Part shown: positions 36,239 through 57,030 of the stretch, one piece after another
Position numbering within the stretch: position 1 is the stretch's first letter
How the letters are laid out: every line of letters starts with the position of its first letter
Origin: Tubiluchus corallicola
Taxonomy: Eukaryota > Priapulida > Priapulimorpha > Priapulimorphida > Tubiluchidae
DNA: 64,000 nt
Assembly: GCA_030141605.1 (NCBI GenBank)
Contig: JAQGDQ010000072.1
Coordinates: forward strand, 236,001 to 300,000
Direction of reading: 5' to 3'
Translations under genes and position numbers: made by a program
Notes under the pieces: model-generated
The model's database searches: none
Told to the model about the DNA's origin: nothing
The model's input: the letters and a program-made list of their open reading frames with translations, nothing else

Positions 36239-36640
36239 TTTTAGCACTTTCGCCTATGTTATGTGGCTTGGTCACGCTCAGTTTTCGAAAAATTCTTAGT
36301 ACACGTCTATGCTCGAACGCCTACCCATATATGCAGTAACATAGGCTTCTAGTCGAATACTCTAAGTGGTATTGAGTCTCAAAGTCATTTGCCCTAATTT
36401 TCACATTTTGGGTTCTGCTGCTTTAACCTTTAACTGAAGTCACCATTCCTAGATAGTTCTCTGACTACCTATGTTAGGTGCTCATCCTGCAAGTTTCGTG
36501 ATCCTAGGTCTTATACAAACGGAGTTATTGACCAGACCTCATTTTAGCACTTTCACCCATTTCACTTGACCACGCCACGCCCATTTTTTGAAGATTACTT
36601 AACACATATCTGCATTCACCCCCTACCACAACTGTCGTGA
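36239..36640. repeat. Two-copy repeat, period about 300 bp
   Basis: ATTTTAGCACTTTCGCC...GTCACGC...GAAAAATTCTTAGTACA at 36239-36330 recurs as ATTTTAGCACTTTCACCC...CACGCC...GAAGATTACTTAACACA at 36541-36630. It is diverged and non-coding. Confidence 0.6.
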
Positions 36641-36989
36641 ATAAATTTATGAATCGGTAATTTAGTGATAAATTAATGGAATTATCAACTGAATTAGATT
36701 CAGTTGATAAATCGGATACCTCCCTGATTTGATAAGATAAATTCATTGATTGATAATAAGAACTCACCCAGCTGGTAAGGCATGGGATTTAATGCGATGC
36801 AAAATTATTCCACAGGTGTGTTTTTTCGTTTACTGAAGGTAAACAGGTGTTCATTAAGTGAGGACGCAATCTTGCTTTATAGCCTCATGCAAGCGTAGGT
36901 AATCGTTCTTTATAACCTTATGCAGAGTTACACGTAATTAACAAGAAAATCGCAATAGGCAAATTTCTTTGGAAGAGAAGCTTTCTGGC

Positions 36990-37925
36990 CGACGCCAAGC
37001 TTGTGCGAAGACATCAAGAGGAAGAAATTCTGAAGACAGACCAGGCGTGTAGAGCCTTGGAAATATTGCGTTTGGGCGCGAATTGCGCAAGGCGAGGATC
37101 TTGGAAATATAAGCTCAGAGTTGGGAACACGAGGTGTTAGTTAGTCGGGCGTGAGTCAGTCAGCGGACATCGAGGGAGTCAGGAGCCAGAGAGAGGCAAC
37201 ACAGAGAATCTGACAGAGTGTGGAGACATCGTTTGAAACCAGCGTGGAACAGCTCTACGTCCTCAGCAGATCGTCTGGGCACTGGATCGACGAATAGTCT
37301 CACAATATCATTGGAGTTGACCAAGTGTGCTAGAGTTGCATTGTGGCCATTCCACCGAGTTAAGTAATCTTAACGCATTTGTAACTGAGAGTAACTCTGC
37401 ATAAAGGTAGTTCACATTGTATTAAGCACCTTAAGTGCAGCATACGGATTAGTTGTTAAGTGTGTAGTTCACATTGAATTAAGCACCTTAAGTGCAGCAT
37501 ACTGAATAATTGCTAAGTGAATTGCTTGAGTATCTCTTGGAGCTATACATTAGTTGTGAACGCCTACAAACGTGTAAGGACAAATCTTGTACAGCTACCT
37601 AGATAGAAGTAAACGTGTAAACCAATAAAGTTGATTCACTTTGACGTAATTTATGAGTTCATGTATGCTTCAAAGTGTTTGAAGTTAAGCAACACTAAAT
37701 TCGATATACGATCCTGTAGATTCGCATTGCATTAATTATTAATTAATTTTATAAAGCTCAATTGCGGGAGCTAGGCTAGATAGCTTTAGGGTCAAAGACT
37801 TTACTCACAACGCGAAGTCGAAGTGTCAGTCTTGAAGGACAAGATTATCGCCCGATAGACTCATCTAAAGCCCTAGGAGCCGGGTGATCAATCACCTTGT
37901 AGCAATTAGTTATATAGGAAGCGAA
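36990..37925 (+). repeat. LTR-like element, copy 2
   Basis: Collinear with 21990-23060. Anchors are CCACCGAGTTAAGTAATCTTAA (about 37352), AATAAAGTTGATTCACTTTG (about 37623), ATTGCGGGAGCTAGGCTAG followed by AGACTTTACTCACAACG (about 37761), and CAATTAG...AGGAAGCGA (about 37900). Two near-identical AAGCACCTTAAGTGCAGCAT words (37424 and 37482) show an internal duplication of about 58 bases. No coding sequence is present. It is probably a solo LTR or short non-autonomous retroelement. Confidence 0.45.
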
Positions 37926-38579
37926 TCGATTAAATTATTATACAAATCACTTGAATACTATACGATCACAAGATACAAAAGAAAAGGAAAGTGATACAAC
38001 ATGCATTGACTCCTAGTCCAATGCTGTAATACGAGTCCAGACGCAGCCACATTGGAAACGTAGGTCTCATACTGCTAAATAGGTAAGACTTATAATGATA
38101 CAAGGCAAGTACATGTAGCGTATATTTATAAAAAAAGGGTAACGAAAAGCAATTTTACTGAACATGTATGATGTTATAAAACAATTGAGTAAATACTTGT
38201 AATTAGAATCAATAAATATAATTGAGCATTCATATTTAATCTGTACTCTAGAGTCCAGATGAGAAGTGTTCTTTGCTAAATGGAGTAGATTCTCCTTCAA
38301 ACTCGTAGGAACGTATCAACTAGCCACCTGAACCCCTTCTGCGATTAAGAATTCTAATACCAAACATTCAGCAAGACGCAGTTGCTTTGATTTTTATGTA
38401 TGTGTTATAAACCATAATGGTGAATAATAGATAATAGATAATTATTCACAATTGCTTTAAAGTAATAAAAACAAAAATAATCATTCACTAAGACTTTATT
38501 TAAGGCGCGCATAAAGCAGAATCTTATTGGAAATCAACCGTTTAATATTATTTTTCCATGCTACGTCGGTGAATAACTC

Positions 38580-38790
38580 CAAAACAATGGTACCTAGAGT
38601 CACGAAACTTGGTAGGTAGGCACCAGTGGTGGGACGACTAATATTGGTTTAATGACATTTGACCTCGGATCAACGGTCAAGGACACTTCTTTGTTGCTCA
38701 ACGCCTCATAGGGCTTTAAGTTAAATTCGAAATTTTTCATCAGTATTTAGGTCCTGTGGGGTAGGTGCGCATTAAGTATTTTTTGACAAT
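38580..38790. repeat. Dispersed copy of the AMT intron 2 repeat
   Basis: Contains GAGTCACGAAACTTGGTAGG, TAGGCACC, TTTGACCTCGGATCAACGGT, CAAGGACAC and TTTAAGTTAAATTC in the order found in the intron 2 array. Confidence 0.6.
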
Positions 38791-39199
38791 TGGAGTCTAG
38801 GAAAGTTCCGAGTTGGGAAATGTGAAAATTAGGGCTGGACTTTTCGCGGGGGAAAGTGCTATTACTTTGTCAGTTAAACGGGGAGGGGGAGCAACCGTTC
38901 ACAATGTCATATTCGGTAAAAACTGCATGAAGAATTGTACATCTTAATTATGAATATTGAGTTTCTTTCCATAGCACTTAATATATGCTTTCACAGAACA
39001 CACTATTGAGTGAAGTGAACTAAGGAGTTGCAAAATATATCTTAAAAAAACTACGATAACGAACTTTTTAGAAGTTAACTTACTGTGTAGCAGCTTAGTT
39101 GTGACTTTCTATATACAGTTTCATAGCAATAAACACATTAAATCAGACATCATTTCATAATACAGCAAACAGAAAAATCAGCTTGCACAGAAAATGCTT

Positions 39200-46856
<7,657 letters not shown>

Positions 46857-46869
46857 CGCTTAGCTCTTG

Positions 46870-49540
46870 CCTGTGATAAAAAATAGTTATTACAAAACTA
46901 ATCAAACGAATCATACGTATGACTTCAGTTTTGTGAAAGCCGATTTTTGAACTCGGAACAGCTAATGTTGAAAACAACAAGACAAAATCGACCTACAATG
47001 AGCGCAATTAAATAATTGGTTTCTGTGCCTAAAAACAATTAAATAAATAGGCTTACAAGTCGGATTATCCCATTCATAAACAAGCAGTAAAATGCATATT
47101 CTGGTAAGCGATTAAACAAGACGTAACACCTTCATAAAGCTCGAACATTTTCGCATCTGAAGATGCCAAAAGAGATCACAAAGTAAAGTCAAGTTTTAAA
47201 AAGCGCAAATAAATAAAAAGACCGTTTACCAAAGAACATTAATTGAAATTAATTAATGTCGACCAACAGTGCCGTAACATGGATACGTTGATAAATTTGT
47301 GTAAATTGTAAAACAAAATATGGTTATTTTAATAAGATGACGGAGTCAAACTAATTTTAAAAGTCATTTTATAACAGGAATTTAGTGAAAGTAAGGCAAG
47401 GCTGCAACTTGCGTCAGATTTTGATTTTTGGGCCCCCGATTTTTTCCTCCCAAACTTGAATAACATTTTAATACATGTAGCATTCTGAAATGACACAGAC
47501 ACCTCGAAAGTAACTAAAAAACGAGCCACTGTAACGTTACGCCTTGTCAGTTGGTTCAGGTGGTAGGCCGGTTATTTCAATTACCACCGTCGTAAGGCGA
47601 TTTGGACGTACTTTTGCGTTTTCTTGAATTTACACCAACTACCTGCCTTTTAGGCAGATTGAACAGTAACTTTTAGTCACATATTGAGACTCTATACTTA
47701 CTGCTAACCCAAGGTGTAGAATGTATCGTTTTCGCTGAGTTTAACGTTAAGCAGATATCCGAATTACGTAGTTCGTGATTCGACTACTAAGCCCATCGAA
47801 CATACCACACTAAATGCTCCCTGCTATTCTAAGACATCCAATTTTCCTTAATCAATCCAGATGCTCACGTAGGAAATCCTTTTCACATGCGCGCGAAGAC
47901 ACAACAAACTGCTCACCTGAATCTCCTGAGGCATGAAATTGCATCATTGCTGTGCCATACTAAACACAGACAGAACGACTATTACTAAATGAGCAACGAA
48001 ACTGATGCAATCCAACCAAGTCTCGCCTTTGCTCAAACTGTCTTCTTAAAACATTAAAGCTGTGAGGTTTTAAAGGAAAATTATTATAACAGTTTTACAT
48101 CTTGGCAATGTGTCTATGGTGGCAAGTGGGAAATTTCTCTAACTGAAGGCGAAAAAGTCGGCCAAATTTTCCATTAAGCAATGCGAATGCCGAGATGATT
48201 TTACTCCAACTGTTTCATCACGAGTTAACTCTACATGCGCTGCCACGTGAGCATAGTGAACCACGATTGGACAGCATTTCGTGTGATGAAGCAGCTCTGC
48301 AATGTATATCTTACAGCGAACTTGTTTTTTTAACACAACTAGCCCTTGACGGGACAACTAGCGCTTGAAAAGACACTTAATATTAAACTTGAAGCAGTTA
48401 AAGTATAATACGCGTCTCAAACAATCACATAGACGTCTCATAGACGATATTTCCGGACAAAAGATGTTCTGAAGCGGTTAAACGAAGATAGCTATCAGAT
48501 TTTATAGGCTTCAAACAAGATATTAAAAGCAATTTAAATGCGATCAATACAGCTTCACTTTCACGAAAGTGTTTACATGAAATTCATTCCATCGATCATG
48601 TATTCCATGCCGGCTGTAGCTTGTCTTCTAGAAACGTGTCAACATGAAACACTCTTCTTGTATTGTACTCAGAAATAAGTGAATGTATGTTATCGCTCTA
48701 AACTTTGAGCGATCTGTAAAACTTTCTTAACAAAAATTAATCCTCCAGATAAAACCGCAAGAGTCATCAACTTCTATGCTTTGCGAACGTTTCGCAAAAA
48801 GTTCTTTTTATTCACATAAATAACTCCATAAATTGCAAACAGAGATAACCTTATAGGGAACTATAACAAATAATATTCCAGCTTTATTGCATTCTTGCTG
48901 GTGCTACACTGCACTATATATGAGTTTAACATCAACAAGTGTCATCCATGAAACCGGCTAATACAAAATCGTAATCATAACAGCTGGGAAGCCATAAGTT
49001 CAGCAGCCAGGTTCAGTCTGCATGCGGCACACCAATAAGGCGTAGTATTATACCGACAGTGTGATTCATAACAATAAGTAGGTGATCAAATTAGATCAAG
49101 AAACCAACAACTACAGCTATAGAATGACTCTTTTAAATAAACCCCAGCATTTCAAACCTTTTTTAGCATATTTGTATTATTTCCGGTGATTCTGCTTTCG
49201 TGTTACGCCCTAGGAAGCCTATGTTTAGCAGAGTTTAATTTTAGCTTCCTCTATTCCCGTATTTTCCAAACGTCTACGCGTGTATGTCGTACTTGAGTTC
49301 TTAACCCCATTAATAGTATAACACATGTGCAAGAGAACTTCGAACTAACTTCAATCAATAATAATCTATTCATTAGATAAATAATATTGTTAACAAATTA
49401 ACTGGTTATACCAGAAAATCCATTCTTTTGTTTTCCGTTTGTAAAAAACTCTTGATATCAGTCAACATTCACTCAGCAACTCGAGGGCACTCGACAGAGG
49501 AGCAAATCCATGCACTAACATGCACTTACTATATTTTTGT
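46870..49540. other. Intergenic region upstream of the GPCR, no gene recognised
   Basis: Any 5' UTR exon and the promoter of the receptor gene should lie here, read on the minus strand, but nothing distinctive such as a TATA box at a supported start can be named. Open frames are short and resemble nothing known. Confidence 0.4.
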
Positions 49541-49549
49541 GTACGTCGT

Positions 49550-49640
49550 TTGTTGTTGCTGTTGCTGCTGCTGTTGCTCTTGCCGTTGTTGCTGCTGCTG
49601 CGGCTCCGGCGGCGACGTTGGTGTTGTTGTTGTTAATCTT
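49550..49640. repeat. (GTTGCT)n/(GTT)n simple repeat next to a LINE-like 3' end
   Basis: TGT/TGC/GCT triplets run from about 49550 to 49635. On the minus strand the preceding bases read TTCGAATAAAAGATTAACAAC, the form of a LINE 3' end entering its tail. Confidence 0.7.
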
Positions 49641-49699
49641 TTATTCGAATAAAATTTTACACAGCAGTACAGCTTTAGTATAAATTATAAATACGATAA

Positions 49700-51100
49700 A
49701 TAATAGTTTTTCTTAGTAATTTAAAAATATGATAAAATTCATACATACCGTCGTACATGCCAATTACAGTTGCTTATACATATTCATTAGATGCTATTCT
49801 ATTTTTATAACTGTTCTTTTTACATTAAAATTAAAGGAAATTGTAGGCCTACATCCATATTTTATCTTTAAATCAAAATTTGGCTCATTCACAAAATACA
49901 ACATTTTTGGTATAACAAGTGATTCTTCTCAAAATCCCAATTTGCGACTGTCAATCAAAAAATTTGGTGGAATGGTACCAGAAAAGTACATAAGTAGTTT
50001 TCATCCTTACGAATAAGTGGTTTTGTTCAAAGTCAAACATTTTTCTATATCATTTTACCTCGGGTTAACATACACTCTGAAGGAGCTTTTTTTCTTTTGC
50101 TCTCAGAAACTGTATTTTCTACATAGATTTCTTCTTATTTTTAAATTCTAGGCAACTGCTTCAAGCCTAGCTTTCACAATATATGTTTCAGAAATCAATA
50201 TAACATAAAATACTTTCTAAAAATTCGATGATAAAATCAAGCACTATTTACTAAGTACACAAATGGTACAATACATTTTAGTGAACTTATAAAATGTTTA
50301 TATAATAATTAATGTGCTTTTTACTAACCGTTAATAAATATAATTACTATACACAAGGCGTTTCATCATATTCATAATTCACTTTCAGTTGCATGTTTGT
50401 GGTCTTCCTGAAAAAATATACATAACTTTTTAATCACCTGTTAACAATTTTTAAAGCTAATAACTCTTTGAAGTTACAGTAAAATTTAGATTCAAAGAGA
50501 AATTAAAACACCGTATTTTTAAATGTCATAACATTGGCATTGTAGTAGCAAGAGTAATGTTTACAATAGTTTAAAATATTTGTTAAATAAGATCAAGGTA
50601 TAAGTTTTTTTGTAAAATCGCTAGCTAAAACACTAAGTTAAAGATTTAAAACTAAGTGAACTTTCTTAGAGTGTTTAGATCAGCAAGTGAACTGGTTTTG
50701 AGAATGATTTGAAACCGAAAATGTATGACTGCGGGACATATAAATTAGCGCGTTTCTTAGCAAAGCCCTCTGCTGGGGGAAATTTTTACGCAATAAAACT
50801 AAACTACACATCTTTCCGTTTCTGGATTCAAAGACAGTTCTTCTAAAAAGCCATTCTAAAATATCCAACTCACCCTGGGAAATAAGTGTTTCCGAAGAAA
50901 TTAGAGCAGAAATTCAAAGATATAATTTGAAATACGTAGTGACTGAAATCCACCTTATACTCGTAATGCAGAGGAAAACTGGCGAAATTGATTTGTACTT
51001 CTTCCAGATGTAACTGTGGTACAAGAACGAAGGTTTAGGTTCATTATGTAACAATGCAGCACTATGTAAGAAGAAATATTACATTATATAACAAATCACA
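49700..51100. other. Gene-free, AT-rich
   Basis: An open frame at 49729-50016 (hydrophobic start, then SSQNPNLRLSIKKFGGM) has no recognised family. Nothing else stands out. Confidence 0.35.
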
Positions 51101-51106
51101 AAATTC

Positions 51107-51249
<143 letters not shown>

Positions 51250-51250
<1 letters not shown>

Positions 51251-52420
51251 TATTCGAACATACATACTTACAATGGACACGTACATGTAATAGTTAGTAT
51301 ATAATTAGACAGATAAACAAAAAACAAAACCACAAAAAACAACAAAACATGTTACACAGTAAGTATAAGAACGTAAATTAAGCCTATTATCAGTACCTAT
51401 GAGAACTTTGAAGCACACATATATACGTAGCAGTGCTTCTCTACAGAAAAAAGAATAATCTTTCCTTTCTAACGCATAAAATACATTATTTAACAAGGCG
51501 CACAATACTGCTTGGTAGTCATTAAAATAGAAAGCTGTTTCTCTTATTGTTTTCTGTATATAATTCTAGTAATAACTGCTAATTTTATTATTACAATACT
51601 TAAATACCAAGAGTCGTGTGTTATGTCCTAAAATAGAGTTCACAGAATACAAAGTTTATTTGGCAAAAAAATTAACAGTATAGTTATTGCTGTTCATGTA
51701 CGCGTTGTGAATTCGTAATTCAAATATGTAACTGGGAGGGATGTGTAAGACCACTTATATAAGGCAAAAAATATGTATGGGTCATGTTCGCCAGTTGCCA
51801 TAGTTTTCTGACCCCAAATATTCTAAGCAGTACCCACACTGTCAATGCTTTTTGTTCCAAGTTTTCATATCAGAGCGCCATAAAAACTATGACAATAACA
51901 GTCAAAAATTCTTGATTTTAAGACACTGTTAAGAAAAGAAAAATTATTAATAACACCATTTGTACGATATGTAAAATCACTACGTTTGCATAGTATCTCA
52001 TCATCATCTTTTAAATCAATCGACCCAAAATGGACAATTTTTTTTAACCACCTTAATGGGAATCCATCAAGAAATATTTTAGGGTAACTATTCCTTGATA
52101 CATTTACTCTTGATTTTGTTTCCTTGTATATTTATCAAATTTATATCAAATTCTTCAGCGTATTTTTCACAAATGGTGATCAGAGATTACAATGCTTAAG
52201 TCGTGTACAAGGCAACAAGGCCACAATATGTATTACCTATCCTACATCCTAAGTTTGCTTCATTGAATTTAATCAAAAAGCCATCCAAGTACAGATCAAA
52301 AAGCACAAAAGACAATACTGCTTCCTGACTCCTACTCGGGCTAATATATTTTGATGGGTTATTGTTCCATGATACTGTGATCTTCTGATTTGTATACATA
52401 TCAAATCTAAATTTACAGGT
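51250..52420 (-). pseudogene. LINE remnant, RT fragment to 3' end
   Basis: The minus strand at 52395-52200 reads VSWNNNPSKYISPSR, then AVLSFVLFDLYLDGFLIKFN and LGCRIGNTYCG, the LINE RT segment before the catalytic Asp pair ('GVRQGxxLSPxLFNLYxDxL...GCxIGG'). The following bases are too decayed for the ADD box. The 3' end enters the (TCA)n/(TTA)n tail. The closest relative in the window is the element at 61636-64000. Confidence 0.55.
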
Positions 52421-52485
52421 CCACTAACACCCTGGTAGACATTTGCTGACAAAATTGATTAGCCTGATACAAAAAAGCGGCTTTA

Positions 52486-53735
52486 TTTGTTTATAAACTT
52501 GCGCGTTTCGTTTTGGTTAGCATTGAAACACTTCAAATTTAGCGCCGCACAGACATCGTGCGAAAAATGAAAAATCGGGAAAGAACGCGGAAGTGACATC
52601 ACGTTAGGAACGACACTGCGCATGTGTGACTCTATATATGGGCAAAACATATGGGCAAAACCAAGCGATACGCTGGTAATGAAGAGACTGGGTTACTGGC
52701 ATTTTGGTATTTTAGTGTTAAGCTCAAATAATAGGTTTGTCCACACTTATTTGAATGCGCTATATTTTATAGATGAAAAAATATTAATAACGAAGTACAA
52801 CATGTAAAAGTTTTACCGTGACATCATTGGTGCTTGGATACTGTGCTGCTTTCTTGTTCATTTTCTGATCACTTCTGTTTTATAAATGTCTCACTGCCAA
52901 GTTATCTTTTGCCCGACCATGCTTCTGACAAGCAGTGGTCGTTTTTACCTTTTTTCAGCATATAAAATTGTAAAAATAACAGCGGATTCTTAGGTACGAT
53001 CGAAGAGAAAAGAACTAGACAATAAGGCAGTAATGACAGATGATTTTGTTGCCTGGGCTTTACCGAAGTTTTGAGCCTGTGCAGACCGGGCATACTGTCT
53101 GACTTAATGTTAGGTTCAACAGTAAAAAACGGAAAACTAAGAAGAAATGCCCTTCAGACAACATTTTTAGCTCATTAAAATAGCGCTCCCTAAATTTTTA
53201 GACACTTTGGAAAACCTTTGTGGCATTTCTTTCGAATGTGCAAATGAGGTTTCAGAGAAAAAAAGCTTTAAATATTTAAGTAAAAAATATACTCATTGTC
53301 TACAGTTTGATGCAGTCGAGCGCCTTTACATTACGTGTAACTGCCCAAGCTTCATTTTTCACCATGCCTAGCAGGATAGATGGGCGTTTCTTTCTGTGGC
53401 AAAAGGAAAGGATGCCCTATCCTCACTGCGGTCGCGTTTTGTGGCACTTTTATGTTGAAGTAACGTATAAAAAAACAGGAGAAATATTTCAAAATGTGAA
53501 GATAGGGATGTTATTATTAAAATCCGGAGTTTCCGTTAAACTAGTGGGTTTGAAATGTCTTACTGCTAATCTTGACTAAATATGAAATTTAGTTACAAAG
53601 GTTAATTATTACCTTACTTACTATGCATCTAACCCAAAATAATGGCTAGCAGCTTACTTGCAGCTTGATCTAATTCACGGGAGTACTCGCCACACCTATT
53701 GTTCATACAGTAAAGTTAGATACAACCAACTTTTC
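52486..53735. other. Unassigned segment between LINE remnants
   Basis: Contains GTGACATCACGTTAGGAA at about 52593, whose near inverse lies at 55186. It also holds an open frame at 53307-53579 (FFLWQKERMPYPHCGRVLWH) of unknown family. It could be part of an old DNA transposon. Confidence 0.3.
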
Positions 53736-54957
53736 TGACTAAGCCACGTTAAACAGAGGTATACCGCAAGGAACACTATTAGGTCCGTTATTATTTTGCC
53801 TATATATAAACAACATATCCAGTGTATTACAACACTCACCAAATAATGCAAAGCGCTGATGACACTACAATCTACATAGCCCATGAAAATATCCAAATGC
53901 AAAAAATTATTTAGAAAAAGATATAAAAAATATAAATATGGCATTTAGTCATTACAAGCTAATTTGAATAATGATAAAACAGAATTCATGATACTGTCAC
54001 CCTCATTAAATACTAATGATGCATCATCAACCACTTTGACAGTAGATAATGCTGTAATCAAACAAACCCATCACGTTAAATTTCTGGGCATACAGGTAGA
54101 CAATAATCTTTCATGGGATGAACACTTTAATAACATATACAAAAAAATGGCATCTAGCACATCATATCTCCGACAAGTTAAAGGGCAAATAACAAAGGAA
54201 ACTAAGACACTAATATATAAAACTTTAGTTCTACCACACTTCTTATATGGATGTACGCTACTTCAAAAAAAAACAAAAGAGAAAATTACTTAAAATTAAA
54301 TCTCCTTCAGAATTATGCGTTGAGATTGATAGCTGGGTACTCATACAAACGTAAGGAGGTAGACAAAAATTCAAAGCTTCAACAACTAACCTGAGAAAAA
54401 CTTTAAAATTCCCAATCATTGAAGCACACAAAGAATATTTTACTCTGCTTTTTATAGTTAAATACATTAACAACACCAGCAAACCATTCCAGAATAACAG
54501 ATTTACCTTTATTCTAAATCCTATCGTTAATTCCAGAACAAGCAATCTAAAACAAATTAGGACAAATACCCACTATGGAACGAACTCTGTAATCAAGCAA
54601 GCAATTCTACTTTAGAATTCTCTACCATTACAGGTTAAACAAACCAAGTCCCTATCAGCATTTAAAACAAAATTAAAATTATAAATATTAACCAGATATG
54701 AAATACCATCACACCAGTACGACAACATACACACTAATTCAGAAGTCATATATCCACGGCCATATTAATTAAATCATGTTTGACTTTATTCGTCGTTACT
54801 TTCCATTACTGCACATTAGTATAGATTGCACCGACGCATTTGCCTTTAGCAGTGTAAATTTTTATTAACTAACACTGATTGATCATCTCTGTAAAGTTTT
54901 TATCAGTGATTATCAATGTATTTTAATGGGAAATAAAGATATATATATATATATATA
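53735..54957 (+). pseudogene. LINE remnant with RT palm, thumb and intact 3' end
   Basis: RGIPQGTLLGPLLFCLYINN near 53756 and SADDTTIYIAHEN near 53854 are the RT catalytic boxes. They are followed by an open stretch at 53964-54293: NNDKTEFMILSP, VKFLGIQVDNNLSWDEHF, IYKTLVLPHFLYGC. Downstream, NYALRLIAGYSYKRKEVDK continues with further frame breaks. The 3' end GGGAAATAAAGATATATATA runs into an (AT)n tail at 54937-54957. Confidence 0.85.
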
Positions 54958-55484
54958 GTAACATCATAGCGTATCATAGTGCTCTGCATACCGCGTTTGT
55001 TACTATAAATTTGCCTTAAAACAAAAACTGGTTCTTATAAGTTTGTTTGCTATAAATAGACAAATACTATAGTAAGAAACGTTTTTATTAATAGGTAAAT
55101 CATTACTCAGCAATAATCGTTCTGCTCAGTGCTCTGCTTGCTCAGGCCACTGGCTGTCTACTGTACTGCGACTGTTAATTGCCGCTTCCTAACGTGACAT
55201 CACAGCACTGAGTGTCATGGCGGGCGATAATATTTGTGACAGTACCAACGACGCTTAATTTAAGTTACCATATCACATAAAAACATGCATCAAAACTGTT
55301 TTAAAAATTAGGAAATATGTAATTCCGCCTACGCTTCAAAAGAAAATAACATAAAAAACAGTGTCACTGGACCTTTAACAGTGCGTGACGATAAATTTCT
55401 CGTCAGCAGTAATTTAAAGAGTTTACAGAAGTTAACTTTGTCAAATGCATCATCGAATAAGACACAATATACGTTCGATCCATT

Positions 55485-56170
55485 TTACATATAATACTTT
55501 ACAGTTTCTTTATAAAACGATTGTGCAAATTGTAGTAGATGTTTTTCTTTAAATCCGAACTGTCGGTCCGACGTGTTTAGAGAAGTGCTAAATTTTATGA
55601 CGATTAACCAGTCTAACAAGTTAATCAAAGACGATGACAAAGCAATACCTCTATAATTGTTCTTTTCTGTCAGACTACCTCTTGCGTATTTAGGAATAGG
55701 GTTAGTACTAAAAAACAAGTTATTAGTTGTATACCCATGATGACTCATACAATTGAATAAAATAGGTAAATGAACCGTTAGCCTTGTAAAATATGGTATG
55801 ATGTTAAGCCATCGTATTTGCTAGGTTTAATTCGTTTCATTGCGTCGGTAATATCTTAAATTGTAAAAGTATTTCATCTGTCAGACGCTTCAGCAGCATT
55901 ACTAATTGATGCTGTTAACTCTAGTTGAAGTGAGTTCATTTCGTTTTGCTCATATCCGACTATGCTGTATAGATTATCAAAATCATCTGCAAAAGTTTCA
56001 GCTATAAGCTGTGGGTCTGTGATATTTTCTATATTTACAGCCCGGCGAGACGATTTGCCTTGAATTATTAAGTTCTTTAAAAAGATCTCGCGAACTACAT
56101 TCTAATACGTGTTCAGCCATTTTTTCGTTCGTTCTTGATCTATATTATGTTTAACTGATCTGACTGCCAG
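55485..56170 (-). pseudogene. LINE remnant, linker and first RT boxes
   Basis: The minus strand reads SSRRAVNIENITDPQLIAET near 56050, then FADDFDNLYSIVGYEQ (a linker motif, not the catalytic box). GSLTEKNNYRGIALSSSLIN near 55680 and TSDRQFGFKEKHLLQF near 55570 match RT motifs 0-2. It ends abruptly at about 55485, before the catalytic boxes. Confidence 0.75.
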
Positions 56171-56734
56171 ATGATAACGTGCGCACGTCCTTCGCCTTAC
56201 ATCAGCTACGACACCATCAATGCTATTTGTCGGATGTCTGGTCGGACGTTTTGCCTACCTGTCTGCCGTCTGCCTACTTATTGTATGATCTGCCAGTGAC
56301 CTTGTTTGGGCGAGTTTGGACTGACAAGGGGACTCTTGATATTAGACTACTAGTAAAGTACGAGGAGAGCATGCGGTCAAGGGAGAATTTTTTATCAAGT
56401 TTGACTGGTGTTCTGATGGCTTTCTCTCTTCTCATGGACGGCACTGTTCAGTTTGCATTACACTGATCACCAAAAGGATTAGCTGCATGCTTCCCATGTA
56501 CGTTAGGTGGCCAGAAAACCATCTTTTTCCGAGAATAACTGATGCCATAAGATTGCCAATGCTGGCCTCACATTTTGAGAGCACATTCACAGGACCACAT
56601 GTCAGAGGTTTGCATGACAAATAAAAATAAGGCCTATTTCCAGTTTCTTGTGCTGACAAATCTGTGTTGTATCTAAGCGTTGGTCCCCTTTTTACGCAAG
56701 TAAAAAGGCACTCCTGTTAGACTAAATATAGTCA

Positions 56735-57030
56735 GACCAAACCTTTGGCAGAGCAGACCAGATCTCTGATAGATTAGACCTTACACAGACCAAATACAAG
56801 ATGGACCAACCGCAGAGCAGAGCTTAGATATACCAGAGCACCAGGCAGACCAACCACAGAACAGACCTTGGACAGACCAGAGCCCACACAGACCAACCAC
56901 AGAACATACCTTACACAAACCAGCCACAGAGCAAACCTTAGACAAACCAGAGCCCAGACTGCGCAGCCACAGAACAGACTTTACACAAACCAACCACTGA
57001 GCAGACCTTAGACAGACCAGAGCCCCAGAC
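56735..57030. repeat. CAGACC-based minisatellite
   Basis: Imperfect units of about 60-65 bases made of smaller CAGACC/CAAACC words, for example ACCAACCACAGAACAGACC followed by TTAGACAGACCAGAGCCC. At least four larger units are seen. Confidence 0.85.

Noticed and set aside
36525-36767. Open frame as a coding exon
   Set aside because: It covers a diverged two-copy non-coding repeat and has no splice or family support.
49428-49652. Open frame with a Cys-rich run resembling a cysteine-rich peptide
   Set aside because: The cysteines come from a TGT/TGC triplet repeat and there is no signal peptide in frame.
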